A stretch of 64,000 nt of DNA. It comes from SIG452 sp045540295 (GTDB taxonomy: Bacteria > Bacillota > Clostridia > UMGS1840). Below the pieces are notes generated by a model, which was not told where the DNA came from, did not search any database, and saw nothing but the letters and a program-made list of their open reading frames with translations. Of the stretch, positions 51,040 through 59,241 are shown one piece after another. Both the position numbers and the translations under genes were made by a program. Positions within the stretch are counted from its first letter, which is position 1, and every line of letters starts with the position of its first letter. The DNA lies in assembly GCA_045540295.1 (NCBI GenBank), contig JAZQGY010000013.1, forward strand, positions 3,629 through 67,628, in the 5' to 3' direction.

Positions 51040-52314
51040 ATGTTATTTTATGATATTACCATTTTAGATGAAAACTTAGAGGTCAAAGAACACCAGTATG
51101 TGTTAACAGAAGGTGCTAAAATCACCTACATAGGAAATACCTGCCCCGAAACCGACGAAGAGAGATACAACGGCAAAAACAAGTTGTTGATGACCGGTTT
51201 TTTCAATCTGCATTCCCATACACCTATGACCTTTATGAGAGGCTACGGCGAAAATTTGTCGTTAGATGACTGGCTCAACAAAAAGATTTTCCCCTATGAA
51301 GATAAGCTGACAAGCGAAGATATTTATGTGGGCACCCTGCTTGGCATTGCAGAAATGCTACGTTTTGGGATTGTGTCCACCAGTGATATGTATTACTTCT
51401 GCGAAGATATGTTAAAAGCCTTTTTGGAAGTTGGTGTAAAATGTAATTTGAGCCGTGGTATTACCTGTTTTTCGGATGCAAGTTATCACGATTTACCCGC
51501 ATACGAGGAAAACAAAATCTTAGTCAGAGATTATCATAACAAAAACAACGGGCAAATTAAAATTGATTTTTCCATTCACGGAGAATACACCAACACTGAG
51601 CGTACCATCCGTGAAATTTCCGAACACGCCAAGTCGGAAGGCTTACCCATTCACATTCACGTTTCTGAAACTGAAAAAGAACATCAGGAATGTATGGCAC
51701 GACACAACGGAATGACCCCCATTGAATACTTCAACCATTTAGGTGTATTGGATTCTCCTGTACTGGCAGCACATTGTGTTCATCTTTCTAGCAATGATTT
51801 TGCCATTATGAAAGAAAAAGGGGTATCCGTGGCAAGTTGCCCTGCCTCCAATTTAAAACTGGCAAGCGGCATCTGCGATGTAAAAACCTTGTTTGATTAC
51901 GGTATCAACGTGGGTATCGGTACCGACAGCGTGGCAAGCAACAACTCATTAAATATGCTCGAAGAAATTAAGCTCTTTGCCCTTCTTCAAAAGGTACGTG
52001 CAAACGATCCTGCCATCATCACTCCCAAGGAAGCGATTTACGCTGCCACCAAAGCCGGTGCGATTGCTCAGGGACGTTTGGATACAGGAACATTAAAGGT
52101 TGGAAACCGTGCCGATTTGATCGTGTTGGACATGGATGCTCCCTACTGGAAACCTGTGCATAATTTAACCAATAATTTAGTATATTCCGCAGCAGGAACA
52201 GACGTTTGCCTAACCATGGTAGACGGAAAAGTGTTGTATCAAGACGGCAATTATCCCACTTTGGATATAGAAAAATTAACTGCCGTTCAAAAATTATCTC
52301 AAAAAGAAATCTAA
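51040..52314 (+). CDS. Amidohydrolase, S-adenosylhomocysteine/5'-methylthioadenosine deaminase type (MtaD/TRZ-ATZ)
   Basis: 424 residues. Metal ligands HSHTPM (about 58), the His of IHIHVSETEKEH (about 204), AAHCVHLS (about 243) and the Asp of GIGTDSVASNNSLNM (about 290) form the mononuclear zinc or iron site; RGYGENLSLDDWLNKKIFP is typical of SAH/MTA deaminases, which turn SAH into S-inosylhomocysteine. It would recycle the product of methylation reactions. Chlorohydrolase-like relatives act on other amino-purines, so the substrate is likely but unproven. Confidence 0.9.
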   Translation: MLFYDITILDENLEVKEHQYVLTEGAKITYIGNTCPETDEERYNGKNKLLMTGFFNLHSHTPMTFMRGYGENLSLDDWLNKKIFPYEDKLTSEDIYVGTLLGIAEMLRFGIVSTSDMYYFCEDMLKAFLEVGVKCNLSRGITCFSDASYHDLPAYEENKILVRDYHNKNNGQIKIDFSIHGEYTNTERTIREISEHAKSEGLPIHIHVSETEKEHQECMARHNGMTPIEYFNHLGVLDSPVLAAHCVHLSSNDFAIMKEKGVSVASCPASNLKLASGICDVKTLFDYGINVGIGTDSVASNNSLNMLEEIKLFALLQKVRANDPAIITPKEAIYAATKAGAIAQGRLDTGTLKVGNRADLIVLDMDAPYWKPVHNLTNNLVYSAAGTDVCLTMVDGKVLYQDGNYPTLDIEKLTAVQKLSQKEI

Positions 52315-52333
52315 CGCAAAACCTGGAGTTTTT

Positions 52334-53020
52334 ATGAATTTTTCGTCCTTAAAAAAAGCATTTCCCTATACGGTTCCCGTATTGCTTGGTTATCTGTTTT
52401 TAGGCTCTGCTTTCGGCATTCTTTTAAGCAGCAAAGGATACGGGCCCCTTTGGGCACTGATTATGAGCATCACCATGTACGCAGGAAGCGGTCAATTTGT
52501 GGCAATTGGATTTTTAACTTCTCCCTTTGACCTGGCAAACGCTTTTTTCGTCTCCCTGATGGTGAATTTGCGGCACCTTTTTTACGGATTGTCCTTGTTG
52601 GAACGGTTCAAGGCAGCAGGCAAAAAACGCTTTTATATGATGTTTTCTTTAACGGATGAAACCTATTCCCTGCTTTGCGGAATCAAAGCTCCTAAAGATG
52701 TAGACGAACATCAGTTTTACTGTTCTATCGGTTTTTTAGACCATATATACTGGATTGTAAGCTGTGTTTTGGGAAACATTATCGGTTCTACCATCCCATT
52801 CAATTCCAAAGGCATTGATTTTGTGATGACAGCACTGTTTATGGTGATTTTCTTAGACCAATGGAAAGAGTCTAAAACCCATATTCCCCAGTTTGTGGGT
52901 ATTTTAACATCTGTTTTGTGTCTGCTGTTAGCAGGGTCGAAAAACTTTCTGCTCCCTGCAATGAGCCTGATTTTAATCATATCCGGCATTTTAAAAAGAA
53001 GATTGGAGGCGAAGCTGTAA
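52334..53020 (+). CDS. azlC: AzlC family branched-chain amino acid exporter subunit
   Basis: 228 residues with seven or so helices. The family pattern is FPYTVPVLLGYLFLGSAFGI (about 10-29), MYAGSGQFVAIGFL (about 50) and NLRHLFYGLSLLERF (about 75). With AzlD it exports branched-chain amino acids and analogues such as azaleucine. GGAG lies 5 bases before the ATG. The stop TAA shares its last base with the azlD ATG. Confidence 0.94.
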   Translation: MNFSSLKKAFPYTVPVLLGYLFLGSAFGILLSSKGYGPLWALIMSITMYAGSGQFVAIGFLTSPFDLANAFFVSLMVNLRHLFYGLSLLERFKAAGKKRFYMMFSLTDETYSLLCGIKAPKDVDEHQFYCSIGFLDHIYWIVSCVLGNIIGSTIPFNSKGIDFVMTALFMVIFLDQWKESKTHIPQFVGILTSVLCLLLAGSKNFLLPAMSLILIISGILKRRLEAKL

Positions 53021-53355
53021 TGGTATTACCTCCCCATCAGGCGCTGCTCATTATTTTCGTATCTGCAACTGCCACTTTTTTAACCCGTGCTCTTCCCTTT
53101 TTACTGTTCCCCCCACACAAAAAAACACCTGCATTTATTCTCTATTTGGGGAAGATTCTTCCCTTTGCCACCATCGGAATGCTGTTGGTATATTGTTTCA
53201 AAGACGTTTCCATCCTGACATGGTCTCACGGTCTTCCCGAAGCGATTGCTCTTCTTGCCATCACAGGAATTCATTTGTGGAAGAGAAATATTCTCTTAAG
53301 TGTTGGCGGCGGAACTGTGTTTTATATGATTTTGGTGCAATGTGTTTTTTCGTAA
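53020..53355 (+). CDS. azlD: AzlD family branched-chain amino acid exporter subunit
   Basis: 111 residues from the ATG at 53020 (TAATG overlap with azlC; GGAGG upstream). Four helices with the family entry FVSATATFLTRALPFLLFP (about 11-29) and LGKILPFATIGMLLVYCF. It is the small partner of AzlC. Codon phase and overlap indicate obligatory co-translation. It ends the compact part of the operon; the metal regulator follows after 58 bases. Confidence 0.93.
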   Translation: MVLPPHQALLIIFVSATATFLTRALPFLLFPPHKKTPAFILYLGKILPFATIGMLLVYCFKDVSILTWSHGLPEAIALLAITGIHLWKRNILLSVGGGTVFYMILVQCVFS

Positions 53356-53413
53356 ATTCTTCTCGATTGTATCATAAGCGTTTCTCCTAAAAATTATCTG
53401 GAGGTCATCTGTA

Positions 53414-53782
53414 ATGAAATTAAAAGAATCCGGCGAAAATTATCTGGAAGCTGTTTTAATCTTAAAACAAGAGCTTGGCAATGTGAGAAGCATTGATGTG
53501 GCACATCATTTGAATGTGACCAAGCCCAGTGTGTCTATCGCTATGAAAACCCTGCGTGAGGAGGGCTTTTTAACTGTGGATGAAGCCGGTAGCATCACCT
53601 TAACCGAAAAGGGGCTGCAAATTGCCAGCAAGATGTATGAACGGCATCATATAATCGCCCAAACATTGATGTTGCTTGGCGTCACAAAAGAAACCGCTTA
53701 TGAAGACAGCTGCAAAATTGAGCACGATTTAAGTCAGGAAAGCTTTGAAAAAATCAAAGATTTTTTAGAAAAACAAAAATAA
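53414..53782 (+). CDS. DtxR/MntR family metal-dependent transcriptional regulator
   Basis: 122 residues: winged helix-turn-helix (RSIDVAHHLNVTKPSVSIAM, about 24-43) and metal-binding dimerisation domain (YERHHIIAQTLMLLGV, then CKIEHDLS). Aligned with MntR, the H77, E102 and H103 ligands are kept. The E99 position is Cys, as in DtxR/IdeR, and the MntR D8 position is Asn. So the metal could be iron rather than manganese. It lacks the SH3-like third domain of DtxR. Its target is not visible; azlCD are not known targets. GGAGG precedes the ATG. Confidence 0.88.
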   Translation: MKLKESGENYLEAVLILKQELGNVRSIDVAHHLNVTKPSVSIAMKTLREEGFLTVDEAGSITLTEKGLQIASKMYERHHIIAQTLMLLGVTKETAYEDSCKIEHDLSQESFEKIKDFLEKQK

Positions 53783-53790
53783 CAGAAAAC

Positions 53791-53825
53791 AAAAAAGCTG
53801 AATCGAATGATTCAGCTTTTTTATT
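53791..53825. terminator. Terminator after the DtxR/MntR-like gene
   Basis: AAAAAAGCTGAATC/GATTCAGCTTTTTT stem with loop GAAT. Symmetrical, works on both strands. Confidence 0.9.
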
Positions 53826-53840
53826 TCATATAAGATGAGG

Positions 53841-53957
53841 CGATGAGAAAAGGATGCAGAATTCGGGAATTGAATCAAAGCAACGCTTTGATAGTACCCG
53901 AAGGCGTATCCGATATACGCCGAGCGGTAAAATTCACGGATTATGCGCCTTTTATCG
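53841..53957. repeat. Palindromic repeat element, two internal hairpins
   Basis: The ends are imperfect inverted repeats (CGATGAGAAAAGG / CCTTTTATCG). Inside are hairpin 1 TCAAAGC-AAC-GCTTTGA (53875-53891) and hairpin 2 GGCGTAT-CCGAT-ATACGCC (53903-53921), the latter framed by CCCGAA and GAGCGG. A related element lies at the right end of the window. It sits between the 3' ends of the regulator gene and ldh. No coding potential. Confidence 0.85.
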
Positions 53958-53970
53958 AGCCATAACAGAA

Positions 53971-54918
53971 CTAATTTAAGAATTCTTTGGTGATAGTATA
54001 TACATTTTCCACAGATTTCTTCATCAGTTCTTCTTCTTCAGGAGAGAGAGAAACAGGAACGTCCATTTCCACGCCTTCGCTGCTGACAATTCTGGGCATA
54101 CTTACGGATACATTTTTAAACCCGTAAAGCTCCTCTTTGCAAATACTTACCGGAAGCACTCTGTCTTTCCCGTTTAAAATTGCATCGGTAATATCGCTGA
54201 CAGCACTTGCTACACCAAAATAGGTAGCTCCCTTATTTTTGATAATTTCAGCACCGCCGGTTTTTACATTTTCTTTAATCTGTGCTTTTTCTTCCTCTGT
54301 TAAGGGGTGACCGTGAATGGTGTTCAAGTTGAGCAAGGGTTCTCCTGCAATGGTAGCATGGCTCCAATAGGGGAACTGGGTTTCACCGTGTTCACCAATC
54401 ATCATTGCGTGAATATTTTTCACGTTCATATCAAACAAAGTATACAACTGCTGCTGCAAACGGATCGTATCTAAATAGGTACCGGAACCAATTACTTTGC
54501 CTGCAGGAAGTCCGGTCCATTTCTGAACCATAGTGGTTAATACGTCAACGGGATTTGATACAATCACAAAAATACCACCGTTGTAGTATTTCATCACATC
54601 TTCCACAATGCTTTTCATAATTCCAACGTTCTTACTTGCCAAATCCATTCTGGTTTCACCGGGTTTTCTGTTGACCCCTGCAGTAATAATAATCACATCA
54701 CTGTCTTTCACATCCGGGTAATCTCCCGATGCAATCTTCATAGAGCCAAACACGGGACAAGCATGAGAAATATCCAGTGCTTCTCCGTATGCTTTTTGTG
54801 TATTTAAATCAATTAAAACCATTTCATGCGCAAGGTTTCTGGCAGCAATGGTATAAGCAATGGATGCTCCAACAAAACCAGCGCCAATAACAGTAATTTT
54901 CTTCTTGGATGTACTCAT
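53971..54918 (-). CDS. ldh: L-lactate/malate dehydrogenase family protein
   Basis: 315 residues from the ATG at 54918 (AAAGAGGA upstream). NAD-binding ITVIGAGFVGASIAY, catalytic His in GEHGETQFP (about 180) and Asp/Arg in LDTIRLQQQL (about 150). The overall sequence is LDH-like (VIGSGTYLDT, KPGETRMDLA), yet the specificity residue 102 in the mobile loop is Arg (GVNRKPGETR), where LDHs have Gln and MDHs have Arg. The position-246 Thr of LDH is kept (SDITDAI). So it may reduce pyruvate, oxaloacetate or both. Promoter at 54990-55018; no terminator other than the repeat element lies beyond its stop. Confidence 0.9.
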   Translation of the reverse strand: MSTSKKKITVIGAGFVGASIAYTIAARNLAHEMVLIDLNTQKAYGEALDISHACPVFGSMKIASGDYPDVKDSDVIIITAGVNRKPGETRMDLASKNVGIMKSIVEDVMKYYNGGIFVIVSNPVDVLTTMVQKWTGLPAGKVIGSGTYLDTIRLQQQLYTLFDMNVKNIHAMMIGEHGETQFPYWSHATIAGEPLLNLNTIHGHPLTEEEKAQIKENVKTGGAEIIKNKGATYFGVASAVSDITDAILNGKDRVLPVSICKEELYGFKNVSVSMPRIVSSEGVEMDVPVSLSPEEEELMKKSVENVYTITKEFLN

Positions 54919-54989
54919 AAAACAATCCTCTTTCCCTTGTGAAGTCGTGGCAAAAGTAAAACTTTTACCCATTATATTCTACTATATAT

Positions 54990-55018
54990 AGTTTACCAAA
55001 TTTTTTAAATTTTGTCAA
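54990..55018 (-). promoter_or_regulatory. ldh promoter
   Basis: On the minus strand TTGACA-17-TAAACT. Confidence 0.82.
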
Positions 55019-55067
55019 TTCTTTTTTGCTTTTTTGAAAAAGTTTATTCTTTTTTCGGATAGCTTGT

Positions 55068-55075
55068 CATACATT
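55068..55075 (+). promoter_or_regulatory. Sigma-E-like -10 element before spoIIM
   Basis: CATACATT matches the sigma-E -10 pattern CATACANT, 34 bases upstream of the spoIIM start. The -35 region (TTATTCTTT, 14 bases earlier) is a weak match. spoIIM is a sigma-E gene in Bacillus subtilis. Confidence 0.45.
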
Positions 55076-55109
55076 GAATCAAAGCATTTTGTTGAGGGAG
55101 GACGCAACC

Positions 55110-55721
55110 TTGCTTTTATGGAGTAAATTATCTGATTATTTAAAACCGCAAAAACATTTTTTTACTGTTCTTTTAGCCATCTGTTTTCTGGGATTTTTGG
55201 CAGGATGCTTTTATTCCAATCTGATTTCCGATACTGATTTTTCAAACGCAGGCATCCAGGCAGAAGAATTTATCAAGCAGGCAAAAGAGAACGGATTAAG
55301 CTTTCAGTTAATGCTGTCTGAAGAGCTTTCTCCCGCTCTTTTCATTGCCGCATTTTCCCTGTTTCTTCCCGGATTAATTCCGATTGTTTTTTTAATCTTT
55401 AAATGGGGCTTTTCTACCGGCTTTTTTATGACATTTTTAGTCAGATATTTTTCTATGAAAGGTTTTTTTCTGAGCGGTTTTTTCTTGATTACAAATCTTT
55501 GTATCTTTCTGCCTGCCTTATTAATCCTCAGTATCAAAAGTATTAAAACAAACGTTTTTCTTCTCACTGCCGTGTTAAGCCGTATCACACACAAGACTAC
55601 CATCTGGGAAGAGATTTTGGGGCTGACTGTTGCAACTCTTGTCGCAATTCTTCTGATTGCTTTTGGTACCGCTATCAAAACACTACTACTTCCATCCTTG
55701 TGCAGCTACCTGTTCTTGTGA
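55110..55721 (+). CDS. spoIIM: Stage II sporulation protein M
   Basis: 203 residues from a TTG start at 55110, picked because AGGGAGG is 8 bases upstream; in-frame codons further upstream would overlap the -10 element. Five to six membrane helices occur, with the family core SLFLPGLIPIVFLIFKWGFS (about 90-109) and FLPALLILSIKSI. The extracytoplasmic loop (about 38-82) follows TM1. SpoIIM forms, with SpoIID and SpoIIP, the mother-cell complex that dissolves septal peptidoglycan during engulfment. It is the clearest sporulation gene in the window. Confidence 0.87.
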   Translation: MLLWSKLSDYLKPQKHFFTVLLAICFLGFLAGCFYSNLISDTDFSNAGIQAEEFIKQAKENGLSFQLMLSEELSPALFIAAFSLFLPGLIPIVFLIFKWGFSTGFFMTFLVRYFSMKGFFLSGFFLITNLCIFLPALLILSIKSIKTNVFLLTAVLSRITHKTTIWEEILGLTVATLVAILLIAFGTAIKTLLLPSLCSYLFL

Positions 55722-55728
55722 AAAAGAA

Positions 55729-55757
55729 TTGACAAGCTCCTTTTTTTGGGATATAAT
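55729..55757 (+). promoter_or_regulatory. Promoter of the Nif3-like gene
   Basis: TTGACA-17-TATAAT, starting 7 bases after the spoIIM stop. Confidence 0.88.
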
Positions 55758-55788
55758 GAAGAAAAGCTTCAAAAAGGAAGTGTTCTTT

Positions 55789-56541
55789 ATGCAATTAAAA
55801 ATGATTATCAATAAATTAGAAGAATTTGCTCCCACATATCTTAAGGAAGAATGGGACAATGTGGGGCTGATGCTGGGGCATCCCGACTGGGATATCTCAA
55901 AATGCTATGTTGCCTTGGATGTTACCGATCAGGTCATTGACTGTGCCGTTCAAAACGGTTGTAATCTGATTGTGACGCATCACCCCTTTCTTATGGGGGG
56001 CATATCCGCTATCAATTTAGAAGAAGAAAAAGGTCGCCAGATTGCAAGACTTTTGTCAAACAAGATTGCAGTGTACTCTATGCACACCAATTTTGACAGT
56101 TGCCAAGGCGGTGTGAATGACTGCCTATGCGAATTGCTCGGGCTCTCAGATTATCACACGGACGAGCCGTCAATTTTCAGAAAAGGCACTTTAGACGAAC
56201 CGGTTCGTCTTCGTGACTTTATCACCATGGTGAAGGATGCACTTCACGTTTCCTATGTAAACTACACCGGAGACCCAAACCGTACGGTCAAAACAGTTGC
56301 AGTAGTAGGCGGAAGCGGCGGCAGCATGGTATCTTTGATGAAGGACTGCGATGTATATCTCACGGGGGAAGCAAAATATCACGAATACCAATTGGCTGAA
56401 AGTCTGGGGCTTTGCATGATTACCGCCGGACACTTTGAAACTGAAAATCCTGCTTTAGAGAAAATCCGTTCCCTGCTTTGTGAGTTATCCCTGGATGTAA
56501 TCAATCACAAAGTACACCGAGGCTTTTATCAAACCATCTGA
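55789..56541 (+). CDS. Nif3-like dinuclear metal centre hexameric protein (DUF34)
   Basis: 250 residues from the ATG at 55789 (AAAAAGGAAG upstream). Metal ligands THHPFLMGG (about 64), YSMHTNFDSCQGGVND (about 98) and the C-terminal His/Glu in ITAGHFETENPAL (about 212). EEFAPTYLKEEWDNVGLM is the usual N-terminus. Conserved toroidal hexamer with two metals; GTP cyclohydrolase I-like activity has been proposed for some members, role unsettled. Followed by a phosphoesterase gene after 10 bases. Confidence 0.94.
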   Translation: MQLKMIINKLEEFAPTYLKEEWDNVGLMLGHPDWDISKCYVALDVTDQVIDCAVQNGCNLIVTHHPFLMGGISAINLEEEKGRQIARLLSNKIAVYSMHTNFDSCQGGVNDCLCELLGLSDYHTDEPSIFRKGTLDEPVRLRDFITMVKDALHVSYVNYTGDPNRTVKTVAVVGGSGGSMVSLMKDCDVYLTGEAKYHEYQLAESLGLCMITAGHFETENPALEKIRSLLCELSLDVINHKVHRGFYQTI

Positions 56542-56551
56542 GGAGAACAAT

Positions 56552-57040
56552 ATGACGCGCATTTTAGTATTTTCCGATTCCCACGGAGAAGTGCGGACGA
56601 TGAAGAAAATTATCGAAAATATGCCCGATGTAACTGCTGTAATTCATCTGGGAGACTTAAACCGCGATATTCAATTTTTAGAAGATACTTTTTTTGAGTT
56701 CCCCATCTACGGTGTGCAAGGAAACAACGATTATTCCGGTGCGTATCCAAACGAAAAAATGCTAAACATTGACGGTAAAAAAATCTTTATCACGCATGGG
56801 CATTACTACCTTTCCAGTTGGAACAGTGCCCCCTTAAAAGCAATCCCTGCCGCAGAAAATGCAGATCTCATTCTGTTTGGACATACCCATATTGCTGAAG
56901 AAGAACATATAAATGGAAAAATTCTGGCTAACCCGGGCAGCATTTCCCGTCCAAGAACAGGAACCCCCTCTTACGGAGTCATTGAAATTGAGGACGGAAA
57001 GCTACGCTATTGTAACATTGCTCTCCCCTCTTTATTTTAA
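56552..57040 (+). CDS. YfcE/MJ0936 family metallophosphoesterase
   Basis: 162 residues with all calcineurin-like motifs: VFSDSHGE (about 8), HLGDLNRD (about 35), VQGNNDYSG (about 59), THGHYY (about 84) and FGHTHIAEEE (about 115), then NPGSISRPR. It hydrolyses phosphodiesters with two metal ions in the cytoplasm; the natural substrate is unknown. Co-transcribed with the Nif3-like gene; GAGGAG precedes the ATG. Confidence 0.94.
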   Translation: MTRILVFSDSHGEVRTMKKIIENMPDVTAVIHLGDLNRDIQFLEDTFFEFPIYGVQGNNDYSGAYPNEKMLNIDGKKIFITHGHYYLSSWNSAPLKAIPAAENADLILFGHTHIAEEEHINGKILANPGSISRPRTGTPSYGVIEIEDGKLRYCNIALPSLF

Positions 57041-57052
57041 TAAATCTAAGCA

Positions 57053-57083
57053 AAAAAGCTGTGCAGTTTTTGCACAGCTTTTG
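57053..57083. terminator. Bidirectional terminator
   Basis: AAAAGCTGTGCA/TGCACAGCTTTT between convergent genes. Confidence 0.9.
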
Positions 57084-57749
57084 TTATTCATCTCTATGTT
57101 TTATTTTATAAATAATCAAAGAACCTGCCATCATTACCAAAGCCACGACAAAAGGAATTAAAAAGCCAGGTGACAAAGGATCTCTGAGAGAATCTCCCAT
57201 CAAGGTAAAAGGGATTAAACTCGGCACCATCGCCAGCAAGGATAGTCCTAAAAATCCCCAGTAACGATATCCGGTGGATCCGCAAACCAACGAAATCAAC
57301 TCTACCGGAAAAAGATTAGATGCACGAAGGGCGAACAAGGTCACATTATTTCTGTCACCGTTTTCCATAAAGCGTTGCACCTTGGGAGATTTTTTCACCA
57401 TTTTTTTCACGAAGGGCTTCCCCAACTTTTTTCCGAGAAAAAATGTGAGTGTCATGGTCAGCGAAAGGCCGAGAATATTGATAAAAATACTGTAAATCGG
57501 CGGAAAAAGATTTCCTGTTAAAATGTATAAAAACACAACCGGAATAAAAAACAACACCGATTTCACCGCATAAATCAGCAATACAACCAGCACCTCCAAA
57601 ACGAGATTGCCGCCTGCAAACTGAAAAATATCATCAGGAGTTAACCCGGTGAGCAATTTGGTCAGCCAATAAAACAACACAATAATGACCGGCACTAAAA
57701 TCGCACAAAGAGCAATCCAACGGAATTTTTTTCTACGATTATTTTTCAA
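57084..57749 (-). CDS. TVP38/TMEM64 family membrane protein (DedA-like)
   Basis: 221 residues with five to six hydrophobic segments. The SNARE-associated/VTT core reads FIPVVFLYILTGNLFPPIYS (about 67-86), FFLGKKLGKPFVKKM (about 103) and LRASNLFPVELISLVCGSTG (about 141), which contain the conserved Gly and Arg of the re-entrant loops. Related proteins scramble or flip lipids such as undecaprenyl phosphate or phosphatidylethanolamine. Third gene of the minus-strand group coaX-ECF S-TVP38; the gap to the S component is 19 bases. Confidence 0.92.
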   Translation of the reverse strand: MKNNRRKKFRWIALCAILVPVIIVLFYWLTKLLTGLTPDDIFQFAGGNLVLEVLVVLLIYAVKSVLFFIPVVFLYILTGNLFPPIYSIFINILGLSLTMTLTFFLGKKLGKPFVKKMVKKSPKVQRFMENGDRNNVTLFALRASNLFPVELISLVCGSTGYRYWGFLGLSLLAMVPSLIPFTLMGDSLRDPLSPGFLIPFVVALVMMAGSLIIYKIKHRDE

Positions 57750-57768
57750 ACAAAGCCCTCTTTCTTGG

Positions 57769-58371
57769 TTAGTCTACTGTTTTATTGCGTGTTTTTTCCA
57801 CCACGGGAATAATACCTGCGCACACAACAGCAGCAATCAGAATTTCGATGACCGCATTCAATCCACCCCATAAAATCAGCAGGGTTATATAGTCATTTCC
57901 CACAGCAGCGTGTCCGTGGAAACAAACATAAATCAAAGATAACACCATCAGAGAATGCATCAGACTTGCCACTCCTCCGGCAATTCCTGCAGAAATTGCA
58001 GCGTTTAATTTCTTTTTACACAACCGGTAACAAAAAACGCCAATCGCGGGGAACAAAATTCTGGGCAACAAACAAATCACAAGACTCCAGAAATTCCCGT
58101 TGGGTGCCATCGGCGTAAAGGCAAATGCAGAGGGACTTCCCAAAAGCGAGGTAGAAAACACCACCAAGGAAAACACCCCCATCACGCCGCCCATTAAAAG
58201 ACCTTCCCGATAACCTAAAATCAATGCGGCAACCAGAGGGGGAATATGTGCCAAAGTGGCAACAATACCGGGTCCTAACGGAATCGAGCCCAATGCAGTA
58301 AATGCAAAAATTGCTTCAATTGCAACAAATAATGCTAAAATAACAGATGTATTAATTCTCTCACGTTTCAT
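57769..58371 (-). CDS. ECF transporter S component, probably for pantothenate
   Basis: 200 residues, six helices. The N-terminal part (VILALFVAIEAIFAFTALGS) and IPPLVAALILGYREGLLMGG are typical of S components; EcfA/EcfT modules are not in the window and would be shared. The gene directly follows coaX (14 bases), which encodes pantothenate kinase, so pantothenate (PanT-like) is the best substrate guess. Other vitamins cannot be ruled out. Confidence 0.85.
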   Translation of the reverse strand: MKRERINTSVILALFVAIEAIFAFTALGSIPLGPGIVATLAHIPPLVAALILGYREGLLMGGVMGVFSLVVFSTSLLGSPSAFAFTPMAPNGNFWSLVICLLPRILFPAIGVFCYRLCKKKLNAAISAGIAGGVASLMHSLMVLSLIYVCFHGHAAVGNDYITLLILWGGLNAVIEILIAAVVCAGIIPVVEKTRNKTVD

Positions 58372-58385
58372 ATTTTTCCCTCCAA

Positions 58386-59156
58386 TTACGATTTCATATT
58401 CATCTGATACACCAGATTCAATCCGGTCATCAGAAGATTTTCCTGATAAACAATTTCCTTCTTACAATACGGAATGATTGTTTTGGCATGTCCGCCGGTG
58501 GCAATTACCGTGGCAGGCGTTCCGAGTTCCTCCAGAATCCGGTCAATCATACCGTCAAGCATTGAAGCCCAACCGAACACCATACCTGCCTTCATAGAAT
58601 CCACAGTATTGGTCCCAATCACTTTTTTAGGACTATCTAAATTGATTCCCTGAAGTTGCGCCGTGTTCTGAGACAGCGCATTTAAAGAAATGCCAACTCC
58701 GGGAGCAATGGCTCCGCCTCGGATATTGCCCTTTTCATCCGTAACGGAAATGGTGGTGGCAGTGCCTAAATCAATCACAATCACTGCAGTTTTATAAAGA
58801 TGCCGTGCTGCCACATTATCCACCACAATGTCGGACCCCAATTGAGAGGGATTATCAATCAGAATGTTGAGTCCTGTTTTAATACCAGGTCCAACAATCA
58901 AAGGGTCTTTGCCAATAAGTCTGGAAACTGCTTTCGCAATCACATTGGTAACAGGAGGTACCACACTGGAAATAATACCGCCTTCAAAAGAGGTTTCACC
59001 CATTTGATAAAGCTGTAGGATTTCGCGAAAGTAGATTGCATACTGATCTTCGGTACGGCACCCTTCGGTTGCCATCCTGGATACAAAACGCACCTCATTT
59101 TCGTGGATTGCCCCAATCACAATGTTGGAGTTCCCCACATCAATTGCTAAAATCAT
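58386..59156 (-). CDS. coaX: Type III pantothenate kinase
   Basis: 256 residues from the ATG at 59156 (AAAGGAACC upstream). ASKHA-fold motifs: LAIDVGNSNIVIGA at the N-terminus, GPGIKTGLNI (about 94), VIDLGTATTISV (about 123), GGAIAPGVGISLNAL (about 145) and ATGGHAKTI (about 222). It phosphorylates pantothenate in the first step of CoA synthesis; type III enzymes need a monovalent cation and are not inhibited by CoA. First of the group with an ECF S component. Confidence 0.96.
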   Translation of the reverse strand: MILAIDVGNSNIVIGAIHENEVRFVSRMATEGCRTEDQYAIYFREILQLYQMGETSFEGGIISSVVPPVTNVIAKAVSRLIGKDPLIVGPGIKTGLNILIDNPSQLGSDIVVDNVAARHLYKTAVIVIDLGTATTISVTDEKGNIRGGAIAPGVGISLNALSQNTAQLQGINLDSPKKVIGTNTVDSMKAGMVFGWASMLDGMIDRILEELGTPATVIATGGHAKTIIPYCKKEIVYQENLLMTGLNLVYQMNMKS

Positions 59157-59241
59157 CGCTTTGGTTCCTTTCACTACTGCTCCGATCACTCGGATGCAAT
59201 GTATATTATTTTATTTTTTTGCAATTTTTACAAAATCAATA

